Below are positions 1-7,932 of a stretch of 47,050 nt of DNA, piece after piece (the first letter of the stretch is position 1; the number at the start of each line of letters is the position of its first letter). A program made the position numbers and the translations under genes. The stretch lies in contig JAOUPX010000010.1 in NCBI GenBank assembly GCA_029879645.1, forward strand, positions 1 through 47,050, read 5' to 3'. The DNA comes from Nitrospinota bacterium. Lineage in GTDB: Bacteria > Nitrospinota > Nitrospinia > Nitrospinales > Nitrospinaceae. The notes beneath the pieces were generated by a model. The model did not search any database. It was not told the DNA's origin and saw nothing but the letters and a program-made list of their open reading frames with translations.

Positions 1-196
1 GAATTGCTAGCGCTGGGCGCGAAGCATGCTGTTACGCAATCGATACGACGAGTCCTCTTTCATCCTTCTTTTCCAGTGGACATCCGCCACAACGCCAAAA
101 TCGGACGGGAACAACTCGCTCAATGGGCCCGGGCAAGGCCCGGAGCAAATTAAAAACATTAAATTGCGCCCAGTAAGGATCGATTGCTCTCAGCCA

Positions 197-1315
197 TCAG
201 CGAGTTCCCTCCCCCGGCAGGGGACGGATTTCCTTAAGGAGGGACATGACTTTATCGAGGACGGACTGGCCGAACAGTTTCCCGTTCATCTGCTTCTGGA
301 CCTCTCTCCCCACGGCGTAAAACTTTTCCAGTTCGTTACCGTTGGGCAGGGAGGCAATTTTCAGCCCGTTTTGCTTCATGAGAGTGATCGCCTGGTCATT
401 GTCTTCCTGAATCTTCTGCACCAGTTGTTTCAGGTAACGTTTGCTGATATCGCGGACGGCCTGTTTGTGTTTGTCCGGCAAGCGATCAAAGGCCCGTTTC
501 GTCATCAACACACCGCCGGTAGCATTGGCCATGCGCAGTTCGGACATATAGTCCACCTTGGTATACCATTGCAGGGCCAGCGCGCCCATGGGCGAGGCGT
601 ACACGGTATCCACCATCCCGGTCTGCAGGGACAACAACACGTCGGTCACCGAAAGCGGATGCGGACTGACACCCAGTCCCATGTAAGTCGCCTGAACCAG
701 CGGGTCACCTTCCCACATCCAGGCCTTTTTGGGATGCAGGCTGCCTACGGAGATAACCGGCTCGTTTGAAAAGAAATGAATCCACCCCACCGGCACCCAG
801 CCGAGGAGGACATAACCCTTTTCCTCAAAGCGCGCGGCAAAATAATCGTTCATCTTTTCATAGATGTATTCAATTTCTTTGTCCGTGCGAAACAGGAAAG
901 GCAGGTCCAGAACCCTCACTTCCGGCAGAATCTCGCCGAGACCGACCCCGGTAAAGCCTGCCGCGTGAATCTGGCCGATGCGCATCTTGCGGATCACATC
1001 GATCTCGTCGCCCGACACACCGCCGGGATAAAACTTGAACCCCACTTCCCCTCCGGTCACCCGCCCCAGTTCTTTTTCCAGCATGCGCATCACCTTCATC
1101 CACGAGGACCCTTCCGGCGCCAGCGTGGAAAACTTGATGCGTGTCTTCTCGGCGGCGGAGGCATCGGGAACATTTCCGACGATCAGAAGTAACGCAAACA
1201 ACAGGGAAGCCAGAATGCCGCACACGATACATCCCAGCGTGGCCGGGCGAAGCCATCTGTTTGGTGTTTCCATCCAGTTGAAACGAGAAGTTTTTTTTCG
1301 TTTAAAATAAATCAT
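197..1315 (-). CDS. TRAP transporter substrate-binding protein, DctP family
   Basis: Periplasmic binding subunit of a tripartite ATP-independent (TRAP) uptake system, which captures small organic acids or similar solutes for a DctQM membrane permease. The 372-residue product has a basic N-terminus, a hydrophobic segment at about residues 25-50 (uncleaved anchor or signal peptide), then the typical opening IKFSTLAPEGSSWMKV and the PGGVSGDEIDVIRKMRIGQIHAAG region of DctP proteins. ATG 1315 is preceded by a TGGAG ribosome site about 7 nt upstream, and the gene overlaps the end of the TatT-like gene by 14 bp, so the two are translationally coupled. No DctQ or DctM gene is visible in the 196 bases left of it; they may lie outside the window. 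The substrate cannot be read from the sequence. Confidence 0.88.
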   Translation of the reverse strand: MIYFKRKKTSRFNWMETPNRWLRPATLGCIVCGILASLLFALLLIVGNVPDASAAEKTRIKFSTLAPEGSSWMKVMRMLEKELGRVTGGEVGFKFYPGGVSGDEIDVIRKMRIGQIHAAGFTGVGLGEILPEVRVLDLPFLFRTDKEIEYIYEKMNDYFAARFEEKGYVLLGWVPVGWIHFFSNEPVISVGSLHPKKAWMWEGDPLVQATYMGLGVSPHPLSVTDVLLSLQTGMVDTVYASPMGALALQWYTKVDYMSELRMANATGGVLMTKRAFDRLPDKHKQAVRDISKRYLKQLVQKIQEDNDQAITLMKQNGLKIASLPNGNELEKFYAVGREVQKQMNGKLFGQSVLDKVMSLLKEIRPLPGEGTR

Positions 1316-2159
1316 CCACTGACTCCAGAAGTTTTCGGGCTTTCTGTTTGGCTACGGCATTCGCCAACTGCTGTCCCGGCAGAATATCCGCCGGGGCGTC
1401 CAGGACATCCTTTAATAATTTTTGGAATAAGTTCCGGTCCTGCATTTGGACCGCGTAGGTTCTGGCATAAATCACCTTGGCCATTAAAAATTTTTGCTGG
1501 GTCAGTTCGAGACATTTGTCGAAATGGTTTCGGGCCTTGTCCGGGTCGCCGCCCAGCATTTTGGAGCGGCCACCGTAAAACGCTCCCGACAACAGGTGCG
1601 GCCCGGCATAGTGAAAAGACTCGTCCAACTCAAGCGTTTTTTGCAAAATGGCTTCCACCTTGGGGATAGCAATAAAAGCCTGAAGATCATCCAGGTTGAG
1701 CATCAACCAGCCTGCCCAGCATTGCCCCATCCAGTACAGGCCATGCAAATGATCCTCATTTAAAGTTTTCAATGTATTTTTAAATTCGTCGGGATTGAGA
1801 CTGATGAATTTTTGCGGCGCTCCGTGGATGCTGAGCAGTCGATCGGCATAGCCACGGCCCCTGAGATAAAGCTTGGACGCGCGTTGGGGATCGGTGTCTT
1901 CCACAAAGCTGAAGGCATAACCGCAAAAGCCTTCCGAAAGATTCTGCAACAGGGATTCATTTTCAGGATCATCCCTCAGCATACCTTCGAGCATTTTCAG
2001 GCTGGCCGGGATGGCCTGCTCCGCCAGCAGGGGATCGGTTTCTTCATTAATGGATGCGTACTGACTCTGCACCATCGGGGTGGCCATGCGGATGGACAGG
2101 GTGGAGCAGCCCTGGAAAAGAATTAGAAAAATAAAACCTGCCGCCAGTCGAGTATCCAT
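1302..2159 (-). CDS. TRAP transporter TatT-component family lipoprotein
   Basis: A 285-residue protein of the TatT (T-component) family, helical TPR-like periplasmic lipoproteins that associate with TRAP binding proteins. The N-terminus has a short hydrophobic stretch ending in LFQGC (Cys18), a loose lipobox. The body is rich in helix-repeat sequence, for example the segment with AEQAIPASLKMLEGMLRDDP and the region around GYADRLL. It lies directly upstream of the DctP-type gene on the same strand, which is the arrangement expected for a TatT/TatP-like pair. There is no clear ribosome-binding sequence before ATG 2159; a promoter-like pair sits so close that the mRNA may be leaderless (see the promoter entry at 2166-2194). 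Family assignment is from overall resemblance. Confidence 0.8.
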   Translation of the reverse strand: MDTRLAAGFIFLILFQGCSTLSIRMATPMVQSQYASINEETDPLLAEQAIPASLKMLEGMLRDDPENESLLQNLSEGFCGYAFSFVEDTDPQRASKLYLRGRGYADRLLSIHGAPQKFISLNPDEFKNTLKTLNEDHLHGLYWMGQCWAGWLMLNLDDLQAFIAIPKVEAILQKTLELDESFHYAGPHLLSGAFYGGRSKMLGGDPDKARNHFDKCLELTQQKFLMAKVIYARTYAVQMQDRNLFQKLLKDVLDAPADILPGQQLANAVAKQKARKLLESVDDLF

Positions 2160-2165
2160 GAATCT

Positions 2166-2194
2166 ATCATAGCAAAACCCCGATAGAGCAACAA
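2166..2194 (-). promoter_or_regulatory. Candidate promoter for the TatT/DctP pair
   Basis: Read on the minus strand: TTGTTG (2189-2194), 17-nt spacer, TATGAT (2166-2171). The expected transcription start falls at or within 1-2 nt of the A of ATG 2159, and no Shine-Dalgarno sequence is visible, so a leaderless transcript is possible. Prediction by eye only. Confidence 0.4.
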
Positions 2195-2207
2195 CTTATA
2201 CGCCGTT

Positions 2208-2236
2208 TTGACAAGCCCCATGCAAACTGTTATGAT
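2208..2236 (+). promoter_or_regulatory. Strong sigma-70-type promoter for the DUF1844 gene
   Basis: TTGACA (2208-2213), 17-nt spacer, TATGAT (2231-2236), a consensus -35 box with a near-consensus -10 box. The predicted start near 2243 gives a leader of about 40 nt containing a G-rich ribosome site before ATG 2282. Confidence 0.65.
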
Positions 2237-2281
2237 TTCGCCCATCTATATAGAAAAACATACCATTGGGGGGATCGAGTC

Positions 2282-2674
2282 ATGAGCGATACGGAAGGAG
2301 AAGGCTTCACCATCAAAGATAAGCGCTCGTCTCATCAGTCGGAAGAAGAAGCCAAAGCCACGGACGAGTCTCAAGAAAAAGAGCAGGCCGCCAGAAAAGA
2401 AGCCGCGTCCCAGGCTAAAGGAAAGGAATTTGAGCTGAATTTTTCCACCTTCGTGTTGTCGCTGACCTCGTCCGCGTTTTATCACCTGGGAGACATCCCC
2501 GATCCCATGACCGGGAAAAAAGAGGAAAACCTGCCGGCGGTCAAGCAGACAATCGACATCCTCATCATGCTCCAGCAAAAAACCAAAAACAACCTCGACG
2601 CGGAGGAAGCCAAACTGATGGAGCAGTTGATCTACGAACTGCAAATCAAGTACGTGGCCAAAACCAAGAAATAA
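2282..2674 (+). CDS. DUF1844 domain protein
   Basis: A 130-residue cytoplasmic protein. Residues 1-50 are highly charged and probably disordered (Glu, Lys, Gln and Ala rich). Residues about 53-125 match the DUF1844 pattern: FSTFVLSLTSSAFYHLG, then a DP.TGK-like turn and a long C-terminal helix containing QTIDILIMLQQKTKNNL. The function of DUF1844 is unknown; family members occur singly in many bacteria, including deltaproteobacterial lineages. It is a single-gene unit here, with its own strong promoter upstream and a good intrinsic terminator after it. ATG 2282 follows a GGGGGGA ribosome site. Confidence 0.85.
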   Translation: MSDTEGEGFTIKDKRSSHQSEEEAKATDESQEKEQAARKEAASQAKGKEFELNFSTFVLSLTSSAFYHLGDIPDPMTGKKEENLPAVKQTIDILIMLQQKTKNNLDAEEAKLMEQLIYELQIKYVAKTKK

Positions 2675-2735
2675 GAGCTGTCTCCCTGCTCCTTCTCTGC
2701 CCCTTTAATTCCTTCCTCAAGACTATTGCCTTCTT

Positions 2736-2763
2736 TACCACGAGAGTGGTATTTTGTTTTTTT
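2736..2763 (+). terminator. Intrinsic terminator after the DUF1844 gene
   Basis: Perfect 6-bp stem TACCAC/GTGGTA (2736-2741 with 2746-2751), GAGA tetraloop, followed by a T-rich tract (TTTTG then seven Ts). Confidence 0.8.
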
Positions 2764-2786
2764 AATCCAAGTGAATTCATTTGACC

Positions 2787-3515
2787 ATGACTCTATACTC
2801 AGACCCCATCGGCCTATTTATCCAGGGAGTAACAGACCCGGAGGACTTGCGCCAATTCATCAAGCAGAAGTTTACCGAGGGCGAAATCCAGTACGCTTAC
2901 GAAAAAATGCTGGCGGACACCAAAACGGTGGCCAAGGCCGAGAAGATTCCTCTTCTGAAAGCGTTCTGGAAAGTGCTCGACCATGCCTACACCAAAAAGG
3001 CCCCGCCCATGACCTGTGGCAAGGGGTGCAGTCACTGCTGTTACACCGGCGTTGCCCACACCCAGTTGGAATGGGATGGCATGGTGAATGCGGCCCGTGA
3101 AAAAGGAATTGACCTCAACGAGGTCATGGAAAAATCGGAAAAGACCATCCGCAAGGTGGCGAAGACTCTGGAATCCGGAATTGATCCGGAAACGGTGGAC
3201 TGGTATCACATGGTGGTGAATCAGCGGTGCCCGTTTCTGGATGAGGAAGAGGCCTGCATGATTCACGAGGACCGACCGCTCGACTGCCGATTGATGGTGG
3301 CGTTCCGCGAGGTGTGCGCTTCAAAAAACCTGGAACACGCGCAACGCGGGGTGCTGGTTGAAGAAGCGGTGGCGCCAACCGTCATCGCCCGCCTGCAATA
3401 CGAAACAACTCCGAAAATCAAACGCCGCAAATTCACCGGTTCTCAAAAACTGAAAATCATCCAGCACTGGCTGTTGACCTGGAAAAACAAAAAAAGCGGA
3501 AAAAAGAAACGCTGA
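2787..3515 (+). CDS. YkgJ-type Cys-cluster (putative zinc/iron-binding) protein
   Basis: A 242-residue protein of the YkgJ/Fli-type cysteine-cluster family (CxxxCxxCC), thought to chelate zinc or an iron-sulfur cluster; the biochemical role is unknown. The cluster is visible as Cys77, Cys81, Cys84 and Cys85, followed by a second group in RCPFLDEEEACMIHEDRPLDC, the usual C-terminal half of the motif. The C-terminus ends in a very basic tail (KNKKSGKKKR). I chose ATG 2787; an in-frame TTG two codons upstream (2781) is possible, and neither has an obvious ribosome site. The gene starts about 24 nt after a terminator and stands alone. Confidence 0.8.
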   Translation: MTLYSDPIGLFIQGVTDPEDLRQFIKQKFTEGEIQYAYEKMLADTKTVAKAEKIPLLKAFWKVLDHAYTKKAPPMTCGKGCSHCCYTGVAHTQLEWDGMVNAAREKGIDLNEVMEKSEKTIRKVAKTLESGIDPETVDWYHMVVNQRCPFLDEEEACMIHEDRPLDCRLMVAFREVCASKNLEHAQRGVLVEEAVAPTVIARLQYETTPKIKRRKFTGSQKLKIIQHWLLTWKNKKSGKKKR

Positions 3516-3577
3516 TTACCTCAGTCTTCTTCACAGTGGAGGCCTATTCACAAAATTAATTGGGCCACGCAAATCGT

Positions 3578-3700
3578 CCTCCCCTCCTTACCAAGGAGGG
3601 GATAAAGGGGAGGTTATGATATTCCTTTCCTTGAATTTACGGATCAAAATAATCTGGGCAAACCGCACCCCTCCTGCATCCTCCTCTCTGCAAGGGGAGG
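3578..3700. repeat. GC-rich palindromic (REP-like) repeat pair
   Basis: Two similar hairpin-forming units lie between the Cys-cluster gene and the dehydrogenase. Unit 1: 9-bp perfect stem 3581-3589/3593-3601 with an ACC loop, followed by a further GGGGAGG at 3607-3613 that can pair alternatively with 3578-3584. Unit 2: imperfect 8-bp stem 3680-3687/3693-3700. Both share CCTCC...GGGGAGG arms, as in small dispersed palindromic repeats of many bacterial genomes. The genome-wide copy number cannot be judged here. Confidence 0.55.
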
Positions 3701-3781
3701 AATATTTTATAAACCGTTCAACAAAGGTCTCGTCGGTTAAAATAAGCACTCTTAACTCCAACCTCTCGAAGGAAAAGTTTC

Positions 3782-4798
3782 ATGCCTCTCGCCGCCTTTC
3801 TTACGGCACCCGGAACGATTGAGCTCCGGCAACGCGATCCACTGACGCCAAAAGCTCACGAAGTGGTTATTGCCGTAGAGCATGCCGGGGTGTGCGGCAC
3901 CGATCTCGCCCTGTTCTCCGGAAACTATACCGTTCCCCTGCCCCTGGTGTGCGGCCACGAGTTTGCCGGCACCGTCACGTTGACAGGAGAAGGCGTCAAT
4001 AAGACCTGGCGGGGCAAACGAGTGACCGCGGAGATCAACAACACCTGTATCGCCTGCAACCATCCCTCTCCCTGCGCCGCCTGCCGAAAGGGCATGCCCC
4101 ATCACTGCCAGCGGCGGACGGTCACCGGGATTATTTCTCATCATGGAGCCTTTGCTGAAGAGGTGATTGTTCCGGTGGGAACCCTGCATGAGGTGCCGGA
4201 AATGGTCGACCCTCTCGTCGCCACACTCACCGAGCCTTTGGCGGCGGCCCTGCAAACGTTTGTGATGACTCCCTATGAAAAAGGGGAAACGGTGGTGGTG
4301 CTGGGGCCGGGCCGCCTGGGGATTTTGATCGTTTTCGTTGCCGCGTTGAAAGGATTGAATGTGATTGCCGTGTCACGCAGTGAGACGAAACGCCAACGCG
4401 CCTTGCAATTCGGCGCTTCGGAAGCCTGGAAACCGGAAGAGGCCGAGATCAGAATCCAGGAAGCGACAGAAGGATTGGGAGCCGATATCGTGGTGGAGGC
4501 CACAGGCACCCCGGACGGAATTTATCAGGCGCTAAAGCTGGTCAGACCCCGCGGAACCGTATCACTGAAAACCACCTGCGGCCAAACCGGCGGGGGAGTC
4601 GACTGGACCCGGCTGGTGGTGAACGAAGTCTGCATCCAGGGATCGCGGTGCGGTCCGTTCGAACCCGCCCTGAACATCCTTGCCGAACATCAGGACAGGC
4701 TTCGCCCCCTGATTACCTCCGTCCTGCCTCTTAATGAAACTCAAACAGCACTGGAAACTGCGACGCACGAAGATAAAGTCGTATTACGGATGCAATAA
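3782..4798 (+). CDS. Zinc-dependent medium-chain alcohol dehydrogenase
   Basis: A 338-residue medium-chain dehydrogenase/reductase. The catalytic zinc site is visible as Cys38 (GVCGTD) and His59-Glu60 (CGHEFAG), with a further acidic residue at Glu151. A structural-zinc lobe has Cys89, Cys92, Cys98, Cys101 and Cys109; its spacing is longer than usual (CxxCx5CxxCx7C). The nucleotide fold begins at VVVLGPGRLG. The overall pattern is closest to sorbitol/threonine-dehydrogenase-like polyol oxidoreductases rather than classical ethanol dehydrogenases. The substrate is unknown. It faces the metallo-hydrolase gene tail to tail, 24 bp away, and stands downstream of the palindromic repeats. ATG 3782 is preceded by GAAGGAAAAG. 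Confidence 0.85.
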   Translation: MPLAAFLTAPGTIELRQRDPLTPKAHEVVIAVEHAGVCGTDLALFSGNYTVPLPLVCGHEFAGTVTLTGEGVNKTWRGKRVTAEINNTCIACNHPSPCAACRKGMPHHCQRRTVTGIISHHGAFAEEVIVPVGTLHEVPEMVDPLVATLTEPLAAALQTFVMTPYEKGETVVVLGPGRLGILIVFVAALKGLNVIAVSRSETKRQRALQFGASEAWKPEEAEIRIQEATEGLGADIVVEATGTPDGIYQALKLVRPRGTVSLKTTCGQTGGGVDWTRLVVNEVCIQGSRCGPFEPALNILAEHQDRLRPLITSVLPLNETQTALETATHEDKVVLRMQ

Positions 4799-4822
4799 AA
4801 TAGTTTGGAAGGAGGAGAGGAA

Positions 4823-5797
4823 TTATCCCTTTAACATGTCGAGGATCAGGCCTTCGCGGGAGAGGATCATTTCCAGTGGGCTTTCGCGGCCGATGGCTTT
4901 CAGGTATTTCTGAGTCTGCTCAAAAACATTGACCAGTTTGAAGTCGCTGTAGGTGGGTTCGTGATGATAAAAGGCGATTTTTTTAACGTTTGCCTCGAGG
5001 GCTATGTCCACGCCAATGAAAGTCGAACTGTGCCCCCAGTCTTCTTTCTCGATACCTTCAATAAAGGTGTATTGGGAGTCGAACACCAGCAGGTCGGCAT
5101 CCCTGAAAAACTCGATAGTGGGTTTCAGGCTGGAATCGCCCAGGTTTTTGTACTCCGAATCGGTCGCGTAAATAAACGATTTTCCTTTATATTCCACCCG
5201 GTAACTGAAGCACTGTCCCGGATGGTTCATTTCATGCCAGGTGATACGAACGTCACCCAAAATTAATTCCTTTTGATTTTCCAGTTGGATGACATCGATA
5301 TCCGCAAGATAGACATCGAAGGGAACAGGGAAATAATCAAAGTTCTGCTGACCGATCAGTCGTTCTTTCAAGCGGGGATGGGAACCATAAAAGTTGACTC
5401 GATTGCCCTCCCGGTACAAAGGAATAAAAAACGGGATACCCATGATATGGTCCCAATGGGTATGGGACAAAAACAGATGCGCTTCACCCTCCCCTTTCCC
5501 GAACTCCTGCTCCAGAAGATGGTTTCCCAGAACCCGCAGACCTGACCCGCCGTCAAAAATCAGATGATGGCCTCCCACGTGCAGGTGAACACAGGACGAG
5601 TTGCCTCCGTAACAGCTGTTCAAATGGGCGGGAAGCTGGTCGACAAATGCTTCGCGGGCGGCCTCGTCCTTGAGGTCATCCGGACTGGCCTGCGCCAGAA
5701 CCTTCAGGAGCTTCTCGCGCACGTCCTTGCCCACCATCGGGCTGGGAAGAGAACCACGGACACCGTAAAATGTAACCAGGAATGACGACTGATTCAT
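4823..5797 (-). CDS. Metallo-beta-lactamase-fold hydrolase
   Basis: A 324-residue cytoplasmic hydrolase with the metal-binding signature SHTHWDH (His112, His114, Asp116, His117) and a later YATDSEYK segment carrying the bridging Asp. The opening YGVRGSLPSP and the GGNSSCVHLHVGG...FDGGSGLR region resemble the cyclic-nucleotide phosphodiesterase / RNase Z-like branch of the superfamily, but no substrate can be assigned. An insertion of about 35 residues (roughly 25-60) separates the first strand from the GGNSS motif. It follows the HDOD gene on the same strand after about 107 bp, so it may be read with it or from its own promoter. Confidence 0.85.
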   Translation of the reverse strand: MNQSSFLVTFYGVRGSLPSPMVGKDVREKLLKVLAQASPDDLKDEAAREAFVDQLPAHLNSCYGGNSSCVHLHVGGHHLIFDGGSGLRVLGNHLLEQEFGKGEGEAHLFLSHTHWDHIMGIPFFIPLYREGNRVNFYGSHPRLKERLIGQQNFDYFPVPFDVYLADIDVIQLENQKELILGDVRITWHEMNHPGQCFSYRVEYKGKSFIYATDSEYKNLGDSSLKPTIEFFRDADLLVFDSQYTFIEGIEKEDWGHSSTFIGVDIALEANVKKIAFYHHEPTYSDFKLVNVFEQTQKYLKAIGRESPLEMILSREGLILDMLKG

Positions 5798-5904
5798 ATC
5801 TTAAAAGATGGAAGCAAATTCAGGCTTTTCAAATTTGCTAAAATACTGAGCGCTGAGGAAAAAATCATTTCTTAGGAACCGAAAATCATTATACTTCGGT
5901 CCAA

Positions 5905-6783
5905 TCATTTATAAAGAACTTCTTTAGCCAGATACAGACTCTCACGCGTTTCTTCCACGATCTCTTCCAAGTCTTCGCGGGAGAGACCTTCCTGCATTAA
6001 AAAAGCATAGTTGAACGGTTCTTCGATATCTGAAATTCCGTTCCCCATATCATAGGTGTTGGCGATAGCGTTGGCAATAATGACGACTAATAAAATAGGA
6101 TATTTTTTCCCCTGGTTGGACATCGTCAGAAAATGCTTGCCGACGGAAGTCACCACCTCTTCAGGAACCGGCCACCATTTCTGGATGAACAACGAACCCA
6201 GCTCGGGATGGGAAATGCCGAACTTTTCAGTTTCCAACTCGTGAAGCGGTTTCTCTGCCCCACGGATATGCTTTAGAAACTCAGAGTACTCTTCCGGAAT
6301 GAGGTAATTGAAGACCATGATTCCGATATCGTGCATCAGGCCGGACAGGTAACACATATCCTGCTCGATTTGTAACCCTTTCAACCGCTGGTTTAAAATC
6401 CTCGAAAGAATGGCGACGGCCAGGGAGTGTTGCCAGAATTTATTCTGGTTGATCCCTTTCCCCTTCATAAAAAGTTTGGGCACCTCGAGGGTATAAGCCA
6501 GGTCGAGAATCATCTTCAACCCGAGCCGGATAATCGCCTGCGACAGATTTTCAACCTTGTCCCCGCCGCGGCTGAAAAATACACTGTTGGAGAGCTGAAT
6601 CATGCGGCCCGATAAAATGGGCTCGGTCTCAATTAAAATGGCGATATCGCTGATATTGCTTTTGGGATCTTCAATTTTAGATTCCAGCCGCACAAGAATA
6701 TCCGGCAAAGGTGGAATATTGCCCTTTTCCCCCACCATGGCAATTATTGAATCCCGCATGCTCTGCTGCGTTGCATTGGCCAT
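5905..6783 (-). CDS. HDOD-domain signalling protein
   Basis: A 292-residue single-domain HDOD protein, a family related to HD phosphohydrolases that usually acts as a non-catalytic interaction module in two-component, c-di-GMP or chemotaxis circuits. Landmarks are IPPLPDILVRLESKIEDP at the start, the LSNSVFFSRGG / LSQAIIRLGLKMI region, and LSGLMHDIGIMVF, where the HD pair survives; other metal ligands of true HD hydrolases are not evident. I chose ATG 6783, with AAGGTG (6796-6801) lying 12 nt upstream. A GTG at 6798 is in frame but lies inside that ribosome site. A terminator-like hairpin sits just upstream in the leader. No partner kinase is adjacent. Confidence 0.85.
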   Translation of the reverse strand: MANATQQSMRDSIIAMVGEKGNIPPLPDILVRLESKIEDPKSNISDIAILIETEPILSGRMIQLSNSVFFSRGGDKVENLSQAIIRLGLKMILDLAYTLEVPKLFMKGKGINQNKFWQHSLAVAILSRILNQRLKGLQIEQDMCYLSGLMHDIGIMVFNYLIPEEYSEFLKHIRGAEKPLHELETEKFGISHPELGSLFIQKWWPVPEEVVTSVGKHFLTMSNQGKKYPILLVVIIANAIANTYDMGNGISDIEEPFNYAFLMQEGLSREDLEEIVEETRESLYLAKEVLYK

Positions 6784-6818
6784 AAAAACTTGTAACACCT
6801 TATTAATTAATAAACAAA

Positions 6819-6840
6819 AGCCGGAATGAGTGTTCCGGCT
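6819..6840 (-). terminator. Terminator-like hairpin in the HDOD leader
   Basis: Perfect 8-bp stem AGCCGGAA/TTCCGGCT (6819-6826 with 6833-6840), 6-nt loop. On the minus strand it is followed by TTTGTTTATT, then 13-20 nt later by the HDOD ribosome site. No minus-strand gene lies upstream for it to terminate, so it may act as an attenuator. A TATACT -10-like box at 6869-6874 would place it about 20 nt into the transcript. Confidence 0.5.
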
Positions 6841-6951
6841 CTAACGGTCACTAAATTCCTACATAATTAGTATAAGGTCAAAAATCAAAATGTATAAGCC
6901 AATTTGAACCTTTTTCAGCCTTTTTTAGTCGGCCATCTGGTCAGATTTATA

Positions 6952-6980
6952 TTGACCTGAATCCCGGTTATCCCTACAAT
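6952..6980 (+). promoter_or_regulatory. Promoter for rlpA
   Basis: TTGACC (6952-6957), 17-nt spacer, TACAAT (6975-6980). The predicted start near 6987 leaves a leader of about 140 nt before ATG 7126, beginning with the palindrome at 6986-6998. Confidence 0.6.
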
Positions 6981-7125
6981 TAAGTGCAGAAATTCTGCCA
7001 TAAGGGCATTGTTTTGAATGAGTTACAGTTTATTTTTCAAAACGGGCTCTGACCTGTATGCTTTGGCCTATTCTCTCCAACAGGCTGAAAATCCATAAAC
7101 AAAATCCACCAAAAGCGACAACCCC

Positions 7126-7887
7126 ATGAAATCATCTGCAAAGAACCCCACATTGGCGTTTATAATGGTATGTTATAGCTTGGCAGGGTTGGTCTCAGGT
7201 TGCGCCTCGCATCCAACAACCGATGTAAAATCCCAACCGGTTTTCGAGGCCCAATCCAGTTCAGCTCAAACTTTGCCCTATAGAGTAGAGGGCCGCGTCT
7301 ATTACCCGATGGGCGACTCTTCAGGCTTTGTCCAGGAAGGAACGGCATCCTGGTATGGACCCGATTTTCATGCCAAGCGCACTTCCAACGGAGAGGTTTA
7401 TAATATGAACGCGTTGACTGCGGCACATAAAACCTTACCTTTTGGTTCCCTTGTCCGGGTGGACCATCAGGAAACCGGTCGAACCGTTACGGTAAGGATC
7501 AATGACCGCGGGCCATTTGTGGGCGACAGGATTATTGATTTGAGTTATGGTGCGGCAAAAAAACTGGGAATGATAGAGAAAGGCACGGCCCCGGTAAAAT
7601 TACAGGTTATTCGTGGAGCGACAGCTCCTCCACCCCGAAATGCGGCAGGCACTCTTGCTAAAAAAGCCTTATACTCGGTACAGGTGGGTGTCTTTGAAAA
7701 CCTGGACAATGCCAGAAAAATAGCACACCAATTTGATAATAGCCGAATCTTTACTGTAAAACAAAAGGACCAGAGGTTTTTCAAGGTTCTCGTTGGTAAA
7801 TATTCCAATTACGAAAAAGCCCTGGGACCCATGGATCATATTCGACTTCGAGGATTCAAAGAAGCATTTATCGTATTAAGCCCGTAA
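7126..7887 (+). CDS. rlpA: RlpA-family septal lytic transglycosylase lipoprotein
   Basis: A 253-residue outer-membrane lipoprotein of the RlpA family, which cleaves denuded glycan strands at the division septum. It has a signal peptide with lipobox LVSGC (Cys26), a double-psi beta-barrel domain at about 70-165 starting GTASWYGPDFHAKRTSNGE and including VRINDRGPFV (the catalytic-type Asp of the family), and a C-terminal SPOR domain at about 175-253 (YSVQVGVFENLDNARKIA...) that binds denuded peptidoglycan. Length and domain order are those of full RlpA. It is followed 45 bp later by greA and may be co-transcribed with greA and trmB from the promoter at 6952. Confidence 0.93.
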   Translation: MKSSAKNPTLAFIMVCYSLAGLVSGCASHPTTDVKSQPVFEAQSSSAQTLPYRVEGRVYYPMGDSSGFVQEGTASWYGPDFHAKRTSNGEVYNMNALTAAHKTLPFGSLVRVDHQETGRTVTVRINDRGPFVGDRIIDLSYGAAKKLGMIEKGTAPVKLQVIRGATAPPPRNAAGTLAKKALYSVQVGVFENLDNARKIAHQFDNSRIFTVKQKDQRFFKVLVGKYSNYEKALGPMDHIRLRGFKEAFIVLSP

Positions 7888-7932
7888 CCGGTAGTTACGG
7901 AATTTAACAACCAAACCCTACACTGGCAAACC

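Larger units (their letters stand above)
6784..7125. other. Divergent intergenic region between the HDOD gene and rlpA
   Basis: This 342-base gene-free stretch holds the HDOD leader with its hairpin, a minus-strand -10-like element, and a good plus-strand promoter for rlpA at 6952-6980. A short palindrome, GCAGAAATTCTGC (6986-6998), lies at the predicted rlpA transcription start. No protein-coding or RNA gene is recognisable. Confidence 0.6.

Noticed and set aside
1-196. Short minus-strand frames and a CCGGGC/GCCCGG hairpin (129-143) below the DctP-type gene
   Set aside because: Frames are under 40 codons without ribosome sites, and the hairpin has no T-tract on either strand. It could be the left part of a longer TRAP operon, but nothing here supports a gene.
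26-769. Long open frame on the plus strand opposite the DctP-type gene
   Set aside because: It is antisense to a clear TRAP binding protein; the translation shows no known motif and is His/Gln/Phe-rich as expected from a reverse frame.
2246-2644. Minus-strand frame of 132 codons over the DUF1844 gene
   Set aside because: Phe/Gly/Leu-rich shadow of a charged coding region; the plus-strand frame has family motifs, promoter and terminator.
3616-3822. 68-codon plus-strand frame before the dehydrogenase
   Set aside because: It runs through the palindromic repeats and into the dehydrogenase in another frame; no ribosome site or protein-like features.
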